The notes under the pieces: model-generated
Database searches by the model: none
Told to the model about the DNA's origin: nothing
Seen by the model: the letters and a program-made list of their open reading frames with translations, nothing else
Source of the DNA: an uncultured Oxalobacteraceae bacterium
GTDB lineage: Bacteria; Pseudomonadota; Gammaproteobacteria; Burkholderiales; Burkholderiaceae
Direction of reading: 5' to 3'
Assembly: GCA_946480015.1 (NCBI GenBank)
Contig: CAMLIL010000017.1
Coordinates: 1-64,000, forward strand
DNA: 64,000 nt
Position numbers and translations under genes: made by a program
Shown here: piece by piece, positions 24,617 through 33,906 of the stretch
Position numbering within the stretch: the first letter of the stretch is position 1
Layout: every line of letters begins with the position of its first letter

Positions 24617-27385
24617 TTAAAGCTGCTTGAGGAGCGCGCGCGCGTCATCGCTGGCGGCGAAAGGCTTGCCCGCCAGCGCCGTTTCGACTTCCTTCTTCGC
24701 GGCGGTTTTGTCGCCGGACTTGAACAGCACAGATGCAAAATGGTAACGGATCTCTGCTGAGTCCGGCGCACGGGAGACGGCGGCCTGTAATAACGGCAGG
24801 GCGCGCTTGTAATCGCCCTTGCCGGCCAGGATCCAGCCCAGGGTGTCGAGAATGGCCGGGCTGTCCGGGGCCAGCTTGTGGGCTTTTTCAGCCTGTTCGA
24901 GCGCGCGCGGGTCGCCCAGCTGCTGGTACGTCCAGGCCAGGTTGTTGAGGGCCATGACATTGTCCGGTTTGTCTTTCAGCATCTTTTCCAGCACGCTCGC
25001 CGCCTCTTTATATTGCTTGTTGGTCAGCATGCCTTCCGCCACGTACAGATTGACCAGCTGCGCGTCCGGGTTCTGCTTGAGGTACTGGGCCACGCGCGCA
25101 TCGGCTTCCTTGGCCTTGCCGCCGGCCTTCAGGGCCTGGACGATTTTCAGCATCAGCTGTTGCGACTTGCCGATGGCGTAGGCCTGTTCGTAGGCGCGCA
25201 CGGCCTGGTCCATCTTTTGTTGCGTGGTCAGGATGTCGCCTTCGAGCACGAAGGGCACCGGCGAATTGGGCGTTTGCTTTTGCAGCTTGCGGATTTGGGC
25301 CAGGGCTTGTTCCGGGTCCTTTTTGCGCATCGACAATTCGGCCATGCCGACTTGCGCCTGCACATTGGCAGGCTCGATGGCCAGCACGCGCTTCAAGTCT
25401 TCGGCCGCGGCCGCCTCGTTCTTCAGCAGCGTGTGCACGCCGGCCAGGCGCATGTGGGCGCGCACCGACTTCGGCTCCATGGAGGCAATTTTGCTGAAGG
25501 TTTCCAGTGCCGCCGGGGCATCGTTGGTGGCCAGCTGGGCCTGGCCCAGCATGTCGAGCAGGGCGGCGTTGTTGGGATTGGCGGTCTGCAGCTTGCGCGC
25601 CAGCGCCAGGGCTTTCTGGTTGTCCTGGGTGCGCAGGTAATGCGCGAGCAATTGCATGCTTGGCGCGATCGCATCCGGATTCTCGTTGGCGGCCCGTTCC
25701 AGCCAGCTGGTCGCTTCGGCCTTGTTGCCTTGCAGCAGGGCGATCTCGGCCAGGCCGCTCATGGCGCCGGCGTGTTTCTTGTCCTTTTCCAGGAAGGCGG
25801 TGAAGCGTTTTTTCGCGTCGTCCAGCTTTTTATCCAGCACGTCCAGCTGGGCCAGGTTCACCAGGGAGGCGAAATAGGTCGGCTGCAATTCCAGCGACTT
25901 GGCAAAGGCGGCGCGCGCCTTGTCGCGCTCGCCCTTGGCCATGTAGACGCCGCCCTTGAGATTTTGCACCAGCGCATTGTCGGGTTGCTGCTGCTCCATC
26001 TTGGCGACCGTGGCCAGGGCCTTGTCATATTGTTTCAGGCCCAGCTGGGTACGCACCAGTGCCATGCCGGCCTGCTGCGACTTCGGATCCATGCTGGCGG
26101 CCAGTTCCAGTTCGGTGATGGCCTTGGCGTTGTCGCCCTGGCCGAGCTTGCTCAAGCCCAGCGAGGTGTGCAGGGCGGCCGCTTTGGGGGCCAGCTCGCT
26201 GGCCTTTTGGAAGTAGTCCGACGCCTTGTCGAAATCGCGCACCTGCATATAGGATTCGCCCGCCAGCGCCAGCAGTTGCGGGTCTTCGGTATTCTTCAGC
26301 ACCGGAGCCAGCGCTGCCGCGGCGTCGGCCGGCTGCGCGTTGCGCAGCATGGTGGTGGCCAGTAGCTTACGCGCGTACACAACGTCCGGATATTTTTCCA
26401 GGTACTTCTTCAGGTGCTGCTCGGCTTGCTCGTAATTGCCCAGGTTGGACTGGATCGCGCCGGCCAGCAGGACGCTGGGCATGTGCTCGGGGGCGGCGCG
26501 CAGCACTTTTTGCACCGATTCGAGGGCCTGGGCATGCTTGCCTTCGGTGTGCTCCAGCAGGGCCTGGGTATAGGTCGTGGTCAGGCTGCCGGGTGTGATC
26601 TTGCGGGCCGCGTCCAGGTCGGCGCGGGCGGCGTCGAACTTGCCGGCGGCGATTTCGATGTAGGCTTTTTCGATGTGGGCGCTGCGGTGGTCGGGCTTGA
26701 GCGCGAGCGCCTGGTCGAAGGCGGCGAGGGCGGCGTCCGGCTTGCCCTGGCGCGCGGTCAGGCTGCCCTTGAACATCCAGACATCGGGATTTTTCGGATC
26801 CTTGGCTGCGGCCTGGCCGGCCAGCTCAAGGGCGGCGGGCACATCCTGCCGGCTCAGCGCCAGGTTGGCCAGGCCGATCAGCGCGCCGCCATCGGCCGGG
26901 TTGGCCTGCAGCGCCTGGTCGAAGCTTTGCTTGGCCTTGTCGGCCTCGCCGGTTTGCAGGAAGGCATTGCCGCGCAAGACCAGCACGCCCGGTTCGGCCG
27001 GATTGCTCTCGGTTTCGGCCAGCAGTTTTTTGAATTCGCGTTGCGCCGACAGGGCGTTGGCCAGGACCGGCGCGGCTTTCGGCGCGGGCAGGCCCAGGCT
27101 GAGCGCCTTGCGGATTTCCTTTTCCGCCGACACGCCGTCGCCCATGGTGTTGTACAGCGAGGCCAGCAGGAAACGCGCGTTGGCGTCGTCCGGGCTCTTG
27201 ACCACCGCATTTTTCAGCTGGATCAGGGCGGCCTTGTTGTCGCCTTTGGCCTGGTAGGCCTGGGCATCGGCGATCAGGCTGGCCGCCGTCTCGCTCTTGC
27301 CGCAGCCGGTCAGGCCCGCGCCGAGCAGGAAAGCGCCGGAAATCAGGGCGGCAGGGATGGTCAGCTTATGAGCGATACGCGGCAT
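24617..27385 (-). CDS. prsT: PEP-CTERM system TPR-repeat lipoprotein PrsT
   Basis: A 922-residue lipoprotein. The signal peptide ends in LGAGLTGC, giving lipidated Cys28. The rest is a near-continuous array of tetratricopeptide repeats, including DNAKAITELELAASMDPKSQ and GDNKAALIQLKNAVVKSPDD. The size and layout match the TPR lipoprotein found with exosortase A systems, often beside the sensor kinase PrsK and regulator PrsR; those two are not in this window. It probably scaffolds protein contacts in the periplasm during EPS or PEP-CTERM export. It is a single gene with its own upstream region. Confidence 0.94.
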   Translation of the reverse strand: MPRIAHKLTIPAALISGAFLLGAGLTGCGKSETAASLIADAQAYQAKGDNKAALIQLKNAVVKSPDDANARFLLASLYNTMGDGVSAEKEIRKALSLGLPAPKAAPVLANALSAQREFKKLLAETESNPAEPGVLVLRGNAFLQTGEADKAKQSFDQALQANPADGGALIGLANLALSRQDVPAALELAGQAAAKDPKNPDVWMFKGSLTARQGKPDAALAAFDQALALKPDHRSAHIEKAYIEIAAGKFDAARADLDAARKITPGSLTTTYTQALLEHTEGKHAQALESVQKVLRAAPEHMPSVLLAGAIQSNLGNYEQAEQHLKKYLEKYPDVVYARKLLATTMLRNAQPADAAAALAPVLKNTEDPQLLALAGESYMQVRDFDKASDYFQKASELAPKAAALHTSLGLSKLGQGDNAKAITELELAASMDPKSQQAGMALVRTQLGLKQYDKALATVAKMEQQQPDNALVQNLKGGVYMAKGERDKARAAFAKSLELQPTYFASLVNLAQLDVLDKKLDDAKKRFTAFLEKDKKHAGAMSGLAEIALLQGNKAEATSWLERAANENPDAIAPSMQLLAHYLRTQDNQKALALARKLQTANPNNAALLDMLGQAQLATNDAPAALETFSKIASMEPKSVRAHMRLAGVHTLLKNEAAAAEDLKRVLAIEPANVQAQVGMAELSMRKKDPEQALAQIRKLQKQTPNSPVPFVLEGDILTTQQKMDQAVRAYEQAYAIGKSQQLMLKIVQALKAGGKAKEADARVAQYLKQNPDAQLVNLYVAEGMLTNKQYKEAASVLEKMLKDKPDNVMALNNLAWTYQQLGDPRALEQAEKAHKLAPDSPAILDTLGWILAGKGDYKRALPLLQAAVSRAPDSAEIRYHFASVLFKSGDKTAAKKEVETALAGKPFAASDDARALLKQL

Positions 27386-27521
27386 TTCTTGAGTTCCTTT
27401 GCGGTGATGGGGAGCGGCCGGACAAAGTACGGCCTGGCATTGCGGCGAATACCGTCATAGTGACACGGGAGCAATGCTTAAAGCAACATTGTCCCGCCGC
27501 AAGGAGCCCTGCGCCGGCCCG

Positions 27522-27827
27522 CTAGCCGGGTTTGCGTAAACGCTGGAGCAGCGCTTCGACGCTGTCGCTCAGCGGCAGCCCGTGCCGGCGCAGCATTTGC
27601 ACGTGGAGCACGAGGTTTTCCAGCACCAGCTTGGCCGACACTGCCAGCAGTGTCATCAGTTTGTCTTCGGTGCTGAACTTTTCCATCGCCGCGGCCATCT
27701 CACACAGGTGGGTCGCCACCAGGCTGCGCAGTTCGTCTTCGTGGAAGGGCAGATCGGCGAAATCGATCGGGTCTTCGGCTTCGACTTCCGCCATCAGGGC
27801 AGCCAGTTCATCGGGTTGGATAGGCAT
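27522..27827 (-). CDS. Hypothetical small acidic protein
   Basis: A 101-residue protein that I do not recognise. It begins MPIQPDELAALMAEVEAEDP. An acidic N-terminal third is followed by helical segments (EDKLMTLLAVSAKLVLEN) and a basic end, LLQRLRKPG. There is no signal peptide or membrane segment. The ATG at 27827 has GGAG 7 bases upstream; the frame is open a further 60 bases but without a site. It lies upstream of prsT on the same strand but over 130 bp away, and is divergent from the MoaD-like gene. Confidence 0.6.
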   Translation of the reverse strand: MPIQPDELAALMAEVEAEDPIDFADLPFHEDELRSLVATHLCEMAAAMEKFSTEDKLMTLLAVSAKLVLENLVLHVQMLRRHGLPLSDSVEALLQRLRKPG

Positions 27828-27909
27828 ACAGTGCTCCGCGCGTGGACATGGCCCCATTCTAGGCCAGGCGCGCGCGTCCAAGGGCATCGGAACACGCTAA
27901 AATCGGCAC

Positions 27910-28179
27910 ATGGCGCGTCTTGTCTTTACCCAGCAGCTGGCGCGGTTTACCAGCGTTCCCGACGTCGAGACCGACGCGCCGACCCTGCGCGCCGGTCTCG
28001 ACGCCGCGTTCGCCGTCAATCCGCTGCTGCGCGGCTATGTGCTCGACGATCAGGGGCATTTGCGCGACAACGTGGTGATTTTCATCGGCGCGCGCCGCTG
28101 CGCCGACCGGCGGCGGCTGGACGACCCGATCGGGCCGGACAGCACCATTCATGTATTGCAAGCACTCTCTGGAGGTTAA
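27910..28179 (+). CDS. MoaD/ThiS-family sulfur-carrier-like protein
   Basis: An 89-residue ubiquitin-fold protein ending in Gly-Gly (QALSGG), the feature needed for C-terminal adenylation and thiocarboxylation in MoaD and ThiS. The body, with RAGLDAAFAVNPLLRGYVLD and NVVIFIGARR, follows the MoaD strand-helix pattern. No MoaE, ThiG or E1-like activating enzyme is encoded nearby. The ribosome site of the next gene (GGAGG) overlaps its last codons, so the two form a tight operon. A sulfur-carrier role is plausible, but the acceptor is unknown. Confidence 0.85.
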   Translation: MARLVFTQQLARFTSVPDVETDAPTLRAGLDAAFAVNPLLRGYVLDDQGHLRDNVVIFIGARRCADRRRLDDPIGPDSTIHVLQALSGG

Positions 28180-28181
28180 GC

Positions 28182-29270
28182 ATGCAGCAGCGCGCCTATC
28201 TGTCGACCCGCAAGGGCTTGTTCGAACTGCAGTTTGCCAATGGCCGCTGGGAATGCGGCCCGGTGCATTTCCTCGGCGAACCGGTCTCGATCGCCTTGCA
28301 CGACAGGCGCGACGGCACGCTGTACGCCGCGCTCAATCTGGGCCACTTCGGCGTCAAGCTGCACCGCCGCGATGCCGGCGCCGACGGCTGGACCGAAATT
28401 GCCGCGCCGGCTTATCCGCCCAAGCCGGAGGACAGCGGCGACACGGTCGAATGGAAGAATAAGCTGATCTGGGCGCTGGAACCCGGCGGCGCGGACCAGC
28501 CCGGCGTGCTGTGGGCGGGAACATTGCCGGGCGGCCTGTTCCGCTCGAACGACCGCGGCGCGTCCTGGGAACTGGTGCGCTCGCTGTGGGACGTGCCGCA
28601 GCGCGCCGAATGGTTCGGCGGTGGCTATGACGTGCCGGGCATCCACAGCATCAGCGTCGATCCGCGCGACAGCCGGCGCCTGCTGGTGGCGGTGTCGTGC
28701 GGCGGCGTGTGGCGCAGCGAGGACGGCGGCGCCAGCTGGACCATCAGCGCCACCGGCATGCGCGCCGATTACATGCCGCCCGAACTGAACGAGAACGAAG
28801 CCGTGCAGGATCCGCACCGGATCGTGCGTTCGGCTGCCAATGCCGATGTGCTGTGGTGCCAGCACCATAACGGCATGTGGCGTTCCAGCGACGGCGGCGT
28901 GCACTGGCAGGAAATGACCACCGCGCCGGTGTCGCGTTTCGGCTTTGCCGTGGCGGCCGATCCGACCAATGCCGATACCGCCTGGTTCGTGCCGGCCGAA
29001 GCCGACCAGCGCCGCGTGCCGGTGGGCGCCGCGCTGGCCGTGACCCGCACCAGGGACGGCGGCGCCAGTTTTACCGCGCTGCGCGCCGGTTTGCCGCAGC
29101 AGCATTGCTACGATCTGGTGTATCGGCATGGTTTGGCGGTGGCCGACGACGGTCGTCACCTGCTGATGGGCTCAACCACCGGCGGCGTGTGGGCTTCCAG
29201 CGATGCCGGCGAGAGCTGGCAAACGGTGTCGGCGACGCTGCCGCCGGTGGCGGCGGTGTGTTTCGCCTGA
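28182..29270 (+). CDS. BNR/YVTN-repeat glycosidase-like beta-propeller protein
   Basis: A 362-residue protein built of BNR (Asp-box) repeats: SNDRGASWEL, SEDGGASWTI, SSDGGVHWQE and SSDAGESWQT, the S/T-x-D-x-G-x-x-W loops that cap propeller blades. There is no signal peptide, so it is probably cytoplasmic. Similar proteins are labelled exo-alpha-sialidase-like, but the sialidase Arg triad and nucleophile are not evident to me, so enzymatic activity is unproven. It starts two bases after the MoaD-like gene, an arrangement I remember from other bacteria but without a known function. Confidence 0.82.
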   Translation: MQQRAYLSTRKGLFELQFANGRWECGPVHFLGEPVSIALHDRRDGTLYAALNLGHFGVKLHRRDAGADGWTEIAAPAYPPKPEDSGDTVEWKNKLIWALEPGGADQPGVLWAGTLPGGLFRSNDRGASWELVRSLWDVPQRAEWFGGGYDVPGIHSISVDPRDSRRLLVAVSCGGVWRSEDGGASWTISATGMRADYMPPELNENEAVQDPHRIVRSAANADVLWCQHHNGMWRSSDGGVHWQEMTTAPVSRFGFAVAADPTNADTAWFVPAEADQRRVPVGAALAVTRTRDGGASFTALRAGLPQQHCYDLVYRHGLAVADDGRHLLMGSTTGGVWASSDAGESWQTVSATLPPVAAVCFA

Positions 29271-29277
29271 GTGCCGC

Positions 29278-29354
29278 CCTCGCGCATGCGGGGGCCCATA
29301 CGGCGCACACAGTAGCGCTCAGCTTGGCTCAGCATGGGTCCCCGCTTCGCGAGG
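29278..29354. repeat. Long imperfect inverted repeat (REP/MITE-like)
   Basis: The arms 29278-29299 and 29334-29354 pair almost throughout: CCTCGCG-ATGCGGGGGCCCAT on the left against its complement on the right, with a 34-base loop. It fills part of the 331-bp gap between the BNR gene and the LacI gene. The sequence type (ccccgcttcgcgagga) resembles dispersed intergenic palindromes of this family of bacteria. No second copy was seen in the window. The rest of the gap shows nothing clear. Confidence 0.5.
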
Positions 29355-29558
29355 ACGACAATGTGGTGGTGGCGCCACATTTCAGATTAATGTTCCTTCT
29401 CGCCCCGATCCATCCTGGCGCAAGGCCGCTTCGCCGCCATCCATGAGCGCCAAGGATCGGAGCATGCCGGCCTGGACCAGGCTGCAATACAGCTGCGTGC
29501 TCGAGTAAATGCGCCCCCAGTGGGTTCGGCCGGTGGGCGGCCGGGGCTGTTTCGTTGC

Positions 29559-29582
29559 TATAATCGACAGTTAACGTTAACT
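29559..29582 (+). promoter_or_regulatory. Promoter -10 and LacI-type operator
   Basis: TATAAT at 29559-29564 is followed by the perfect 14-bp palindrome AGTTAACGTTAACT (29569-29582), which has the central CG typical of LacI/GalR operators. It covers the expected transcription start of the LacI-family gene beginning at 29602, so autorepression is likely. No clear -35 hexamer was found. Confidence 0.65.
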
Positions 29583-29601
29583 CAGCGCCAGTTCGCCCAA
29601 C

Positions 29602-30609
29602 ATGAACCTCAAGAGCCTCGCCCGCACGCTCGGAATCTCGAAAACGACGGTCAGCCGTGCGCTGAACGGTTATCCCGAGGTCAATGTGCGAACGCGCGAG
29701 CGGGTCATGGCCGCCGCCAAGGAAGCCGGCTACGAAGCCAATCCGATGGCGCGCAGCCTGGCGGTGGGCCGCACCAATGTGTTCGGCATCATTTATCCGC
29801 TGCTGCCGAGCGATCTGGGCGATCCGATGTTCTTGAGCGTGGTGGGCGGCATGTCCAATGCGCTGGAGAAAAGCGCCATGAACCTGATCATCGCGCCGGT
29901 GTCGTCCTCGAATGAATTGCCGTCCTACGACAAGATGGTGCGCGGGCGCCGCGTCGACGGCCTGGTGGTCAGCCGTACCATGGTGCACGACGAGCGCATC
30001 GCTTATCTGATCGGCAAGCGCTTTCCCTTCGTTGCCCACGGCCGCACCACGCTCGACCAGCCCTATGCCTGGTTCGATTACGATCACGAGGCCGGTATCC
30101 GCATGGCGTGCCAGACCCTGCTGGAACATGGACACCGCCGGGTGGCCCTGATCAGCGCGCCGCTGGAACTCAATTTCGCCGCGCAGCGCAAGCGCGGCTT
30201 CATCGACTGCATGCGCGAAGCGGGCCTGGAAGTCGATCCGCGCTATTTGCGCGACAATTGCCTGGACCGGCGCGCCGGCTACCAGTCGATGCAGGAACTG
30301 CTGGCCTGTTCGCCGCGCCCGAGCGCGCTCATCGTCGACAATCATTTGTCGGGCGTGGGCGCGGTGCGCGCGCTGCTCGACGCCGGGGTGACGATCGGCA
30401 AGGAGATCTCGGTCATCGTCTGGGGCAGCATCGAAGACAGCCTGGTGTCGAACGTGACCACCATCGACCAGCCGTATTCGCGCCAGGCCGGCGCCAAGAT
30501 GATCGAGATGCTGTCGGCCCTGGTCAACGGCACCCCGCCTGAAGAGTTGCAGGTGCTGTGGAAGCCGGTGCTGGTGCCCGGCGCCACGACGGGACCCTGC
30601 CTGAACTGA
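29602..30609 (+). CDS. LacI/GalR-family transcriptional regulator
   Basis: A 335-residue repressor. The N-terminal helix-turn-helix reads MNLKSLARTLGISKTTVSRA, with LNGYPEVNVRTRERV as the following helix and hinge. A periplasmic-binding-protein-like ligand domain covers residues 60-330. The sugar or other ligand cannot be predicted. No transport or sugar operon lies next to it: the following gene, icmF, is on the opposite strand and convergent. Control of itself through the palindrome at 29569 is probable; other targets would be elsewhere. Confidence 0.9.
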   Translation: MNLKSLARTLGISKTTVSRALNGYPEVNVRTRERVMAAAKEAGYEANPMARSLAVGRTNVFGIIYPLLPSDLGDPMFLSVVGGMSNALEKSAMNLIIAPVSSSNELPSYDKMVRGRRVDGLVVSRTMVHDERIAYLIGKRFPFVAHGRTTLDQPYAWFDYDHEAGIRMACQTLLEHGHRRVALISAPLELNFAAQRKRGFIDCMREAGLEVDPRYLRDNCLDRRAGYQSMQELLACSPRPSALIVDNHLSGVGAVRALLDAGVTIGKEISVIVWGSIEDSLVSNVTTIDQPYSRQAGAKMIEMLSALVNGTPPEELQVLWKPVLVPGATTGPCLN

Positions 30610-30624
30610 GTCCGTCCACATCGT

Positions 30625-33600
30625 CTACATATTGCGGCGGTACTGGCCGCCCAATTCGAATAGCGCGTCGGTGATCTGCCCCAGCGAGCAGACCCGCACC
30701 GCATCCATCAGTTTGTCGAATACATTGGCGTTGTCGATCGCCGCCTGCTGCAGCCCGGCCAGGGCTTGCGGCGCCGCGCCGGCGTGGCGCGCGTGGAAGC
30801 CGGCCAGGCGCGCGAGCTGCGACTGCTTTTCGTCGTCGGTGGAGCGGGCCAGTTCGATCTTTTGCACGCTGGCGGGAGGGTGCGGATTGCGGAAGGTGTT
30901 CACGCCGATGATCGGCAGGCTGCCGTCGTGCTTGCGGTGTTCGTACAGCATCGACTCTTCCTGGATCTTGCCGCGCTGGTAGCCGGTTTCCATCGCGCCC
31001 AGCACGCCGCCGCGTTCGGCGATGCGCTCGAATTCCTGCAGCACGGCTTCTTCCACCAGGTCGGTCAGTTCCTCGATGATGAAGGCGCCCTGGTTGGGGT
31101 TTTCGTTCATCGCCAGGCCCCATTCGCGGTTGATGATCAGCTGGATCGCCAGCGCGCGCCGCACCGAATCGTCGGTCGGCGTGGTGATCGCTTCGTCGTA
31201 GGCGTTGGTGTGCAGGCTGTTGCAGTTGTCGTACACGGCGATCAGCGCCTGCAGGGTGGTGCGGATGTCGTTGAAGTCGATTTCCTGCGCGTGCAGCGAG
31301 CGGCCCGAGGTCTGGATGTGGTATTTGAGCTTCTGGCTGCGCTCGTTGGCGCCGTAGCGCTCGCGCATGGCGACGGCCCACAGGCGCCGCGCGACCCGGC
31401 CCAGCACCGTGTATTCCGGGTCCATCCCGTTACTGAAGAAGAAGGACAGGTTGGGTGCGAAGTCGTCGATGTGCATGCCGCGCGCGAGGTACGCTTCGAC
31501 GAAGGTGAAGCCGTTCGACAGCGTGAAGGCCAGCTGCGAGATCGGATTGGCGCCGGCTTCGGCGATGTGGTAGCCCGAGATCGAGACCGAATAGAAATTG
31601 CGGACCTGGTGGCGGACGAAGTATTCCTGGATGTCGCCCATGACCTTGAGCGAAAACTCGGTCGAGAAGATGCAGGTGTTCTGGCCCTGGTCTTCTTTCA
31701 GGATGTCGGCCTGCACCGTGCCGCGCACGTTGGCCAGCACCCAGGCGCGCAGCCTGGCCGTTTCGTCCGCGTCCGGCTGGCGCTGGTGTTCGCGCGCGAA
31801 TTTCCCGGTCTGCTGGTCGATGGCGGTGTTCATGAACATCGCCAGGATGGTCGGGGCGGGACCGTTGATGGTCATCGATACCGAGGTGCTGGGGTCGCAC
31901 AGGTCGAAGCCTTCGTACAGGGCCTTCATGTCGTCCAGGGTGGCGATCGACACGCCCGAGTTGCCGACCTTGCCGTAGATGTCGGGCCGGGTGGCCGGGT
32001 CGGCGCCGTACAGGGTCACCGAATCGAAGGCGGTCGACAGGCGCTTGGCCGGCATGCCTTCGGACACCAGCTTGAAGCGGCGGTTGGTGCGGAAGGCATC
32101 GCCTTCGCCGGCGAACATGCGGGTCGGGTCTTCGCCTTCGCGCTTGAAGGGGAACACGCCGGCGGTGAACGGAAACGCGCCGGGCAGGTTTTCGCGCATC
32201 AGGAAGCGCAGGATCTCGCCGTGGTCGGCAAAGCGCGGCAGCGCCACCTTGCGGATGCGCGTGCCCGACAGGGTCTGCCGCACCAGCCGGGTGTGGATCT
32301 CCTTGCCGCGCACCGCGACCACGTAGTCGTCGCCGGCATAGGCTTGCTGGAGTGCCGGCCAGGAAGCCAGCAGGCGCCGGGCTTCGCCGTCGATGGCCTG
32401 GTCGCGCTGTTCGATCAGCAGGCTGATGGCGGGGTTGTCGTGACCCAGCATGCGCTGGGTTTCGCTCAGCTGCTGGCGTTCGCGCGCCAGCACCGACTGA
32501 CGTTCGGCGTGGCGATGATAGCCGCGCACGCTGTCGGCGATGTCGGCCAGGTAGCGTGCCCGCGCGGGCGGCACGATCACATTGTTTGCGCTGGAGTGGC
32601 GCGACTGCACGGCCGCCAGCCGGCCGGCCGGCAGGCTCAGTCCGAGCGCGGCCAGGCGCAGCTTGAGACCGTGGTAGAGCGCGCTCACCCCGTCGTCATT
32701 GAAGCGCGAGGCCTGGGTGCCGTAGACCGGCATGTTTTCTAACGGCTGGCTCCACAGTTCGCGGTTGCGCTGATACTGCTTGGCGACGTCGCGCAGGGCG
32801 TCCTGCGCGCCCTTGCGGTCGAATTTGTTAATGGCGATCAGATCGGCAAAGTCGAGCATGTCGATCTTTTCCAGCTGGGTGGCGGCGCCGAACTCGGGCG
32901 TCATCACGTACATCGACAGGTCGACATGCGGCACGATGGCCGCGTCGCCCTGGCCGATGCCGGAGGTTTCGACGATGACGAGATCGAATCCGGCCACCTT
33001 GCAGGCGGCGATCACGTCCGGCAGCGCGGCGGATATTTCGGACCCGGCTGCGCGCGTGGCCAGCGAGCGCATGAACACCCGGTGCTGGCCGCGCCACGGT
33101 CCGATGGCGTTCATGCGGATGCGGTCGCCCAGCAAGGCGCCGCCGGACTTGCGGCGCGAGGGGTCGATGGAGATGATGGCGACGTCGAGCGTGTCGTTCT
33201 GGTCCATGCGCAGGCGCCGCACCAGTTCATCGGTGAGCGAGGATTTGCCGGCTCCGCCGGTGCCGGTGATGCCCAGCACCGGCACCGCCAGGCCTGCGGC
33301 GTGCTCGAGCAGCGCGCGCCTGAGGTTCGGCGCGGCGCGGCCGTTTTCCAGCGCCGTGATCAGCTGCGCCAGCGGGCGGTGGCGCGCCGCCACCTCGCCC
33401 GCGCCGAATACGTCGAGGCGGTCGGGGGCGAAGGGCGACAGGTCGATGTCGCAGGTCTGGAGGATCGCGTCGATCATGCCGGCCAGCCCCATGCGCTGGC
33501 CGTCTTCGGGACTGAAGATGCGGGTCACGCCGTAGGCCTGCAGTTCGGCGATTTCGTCCGCGACGATCACCCCGCCGCCGCCGCCGAACACCTTGATGTG

Positions 33601-33906
33601 CGCGCCGCCGCGTTCCTTGAGCAGGTCGATCATGTATTTGAAATATTCGAGGTGGCCGCCCTGGTAGCTGGAGATGGCGATGCCCTGCACATCCTCGGCC
33701 AGGGCCGCCGTGACGACTTCGTCGACCGAGCGGTTGTGGCCCAGGTGGACCACTTCGGCGCCCTTGGACTGGAGAATGCGGCGCATGATGTTGATGGCGG
33801 CGTCGTGGCCGTCGAACAGCGAGGCGGCGGTCACGAGGCGCACCTTGTTGCGCAGGGCCGGCTGGTCCGGCAGGTCGAGGCGGGTGGCGGCGGTGCGGTC
33901 GTTCAT
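30625..33906 (-). CDS. icmF: Fused isobutyryl-CoA mutase IcmF
   Basis: A 1093-residue adenosylcobalamin enzyme. The B12-binding domain (residues 20-150) has DGHD at 32-35. A MeaI-type G-protein chaperone follows, with P-loop GTGGAGKS at 215-222 and INKFD. The catalytic barrel domain comes last. This order (B12, G protein, barrel) and length are those of IcmF, which interconverts isobutyryl-CoA and n-butyryl-Co[13 protein letters not shown] has Phe where methylmalonyl-CoA mutases have Tyr, supporting that reading. Some IcmFs also act on pivalyl- or isovaleryl-CoA. The start overlaps the stop of the oxidoreductase gene (ATGA). Confidence 0.93.
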   Translation of the reverse strand: MNDRTAATRLDLPDQPALRNKVRLVTAASLFDGHDAAINIMRRILQSKGAEVVHLGHNRSVDEVVTAALAEDVQGIAISSYQGGHLEYFKYMIDLLKERGGAHIKVFGGGGGVIVADEIAELQAYGVTRIFSPEDGQRMGLAGMIDAILQTCDIDLSPFAPDRLDVFGAGEVAARHRPLAQLITALENGRAAPNLRRALLEHAAGLAVPVLGITGTGGAGKSSLTDELVRRLRMDQNDTLDVAIISIDPSRRKSGGALLGDRIRMNAIGPWRGQHRVFMRSLATRAAGSEISAALPDVIAACKVAGFDLVIVETSGIGQGDAAIVPHVDLSMYVMTPEFGAATQLEKIDMLDFADLIAINKFDRKGAQDALRDVAKQYQRNRELWSQPLENMPVYGTQASRFNDDGVSALYHGLKLRLAALGLSLPAGRLAAVQSRHSSANNVIVPPARARYLADIADSVRGYHRHAERQSVLARERQQLSETQRMLGHDNPAISLLIEQRDQAIDGEARRLLASWPALQQAYAGDDYVVAVRGKEIHTRLVRQTLSGTRIRKVALPRFADHGEILRFLMRENLPGAFPFTAGVFPFKREGEDPTRMFAGEGDAFRTNRRFKLVSEGMPAKRLSTAFDSVTLYGADPATRPDIYGKVGNSGVSIATLDDMKALYEGFDLCDPSTSVSMTINGPAPTILAMFMNTAIDQQTGKFAREHQRQPDADETARLRAWVLANVRGTVQADILKEDQGQNTCIFSTEFSLKVMGDIQEYFVRHQVRNFYSVSISGYHIAEAGANPISQLAFTLSNGFTFVEAYLARGMHIDDFAPNLSFFFSNGMDPEYTVLGRVARRLWAVAMRERYGANERSQKLKYHIQTSGRSLHAQEIDFNDIRTTLQALIAVYDNCNSLHTNAYDEAITTPTDDSVRRALAIQLIINREWGLAMNENPNQGAFIIEELTDLVEEAVLQEFERIAERGGVLGAMETGYQRGKIQEESMLYEHRKHDGSLPIIGVNTFRNPHPPASVQKIELARSTDDEKQSQLARLAGFHARHAGAAPQALAGLQQAAIDNANVFDKLMDAVRVCSLGQITDALFELGGQYRRNM

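Noticed and set aside
30766..32742. A 658-codon plus-strand frame opposite icmF
   Set aside because: Antisense shadow; the icmF frame is continuous and matches the family length.
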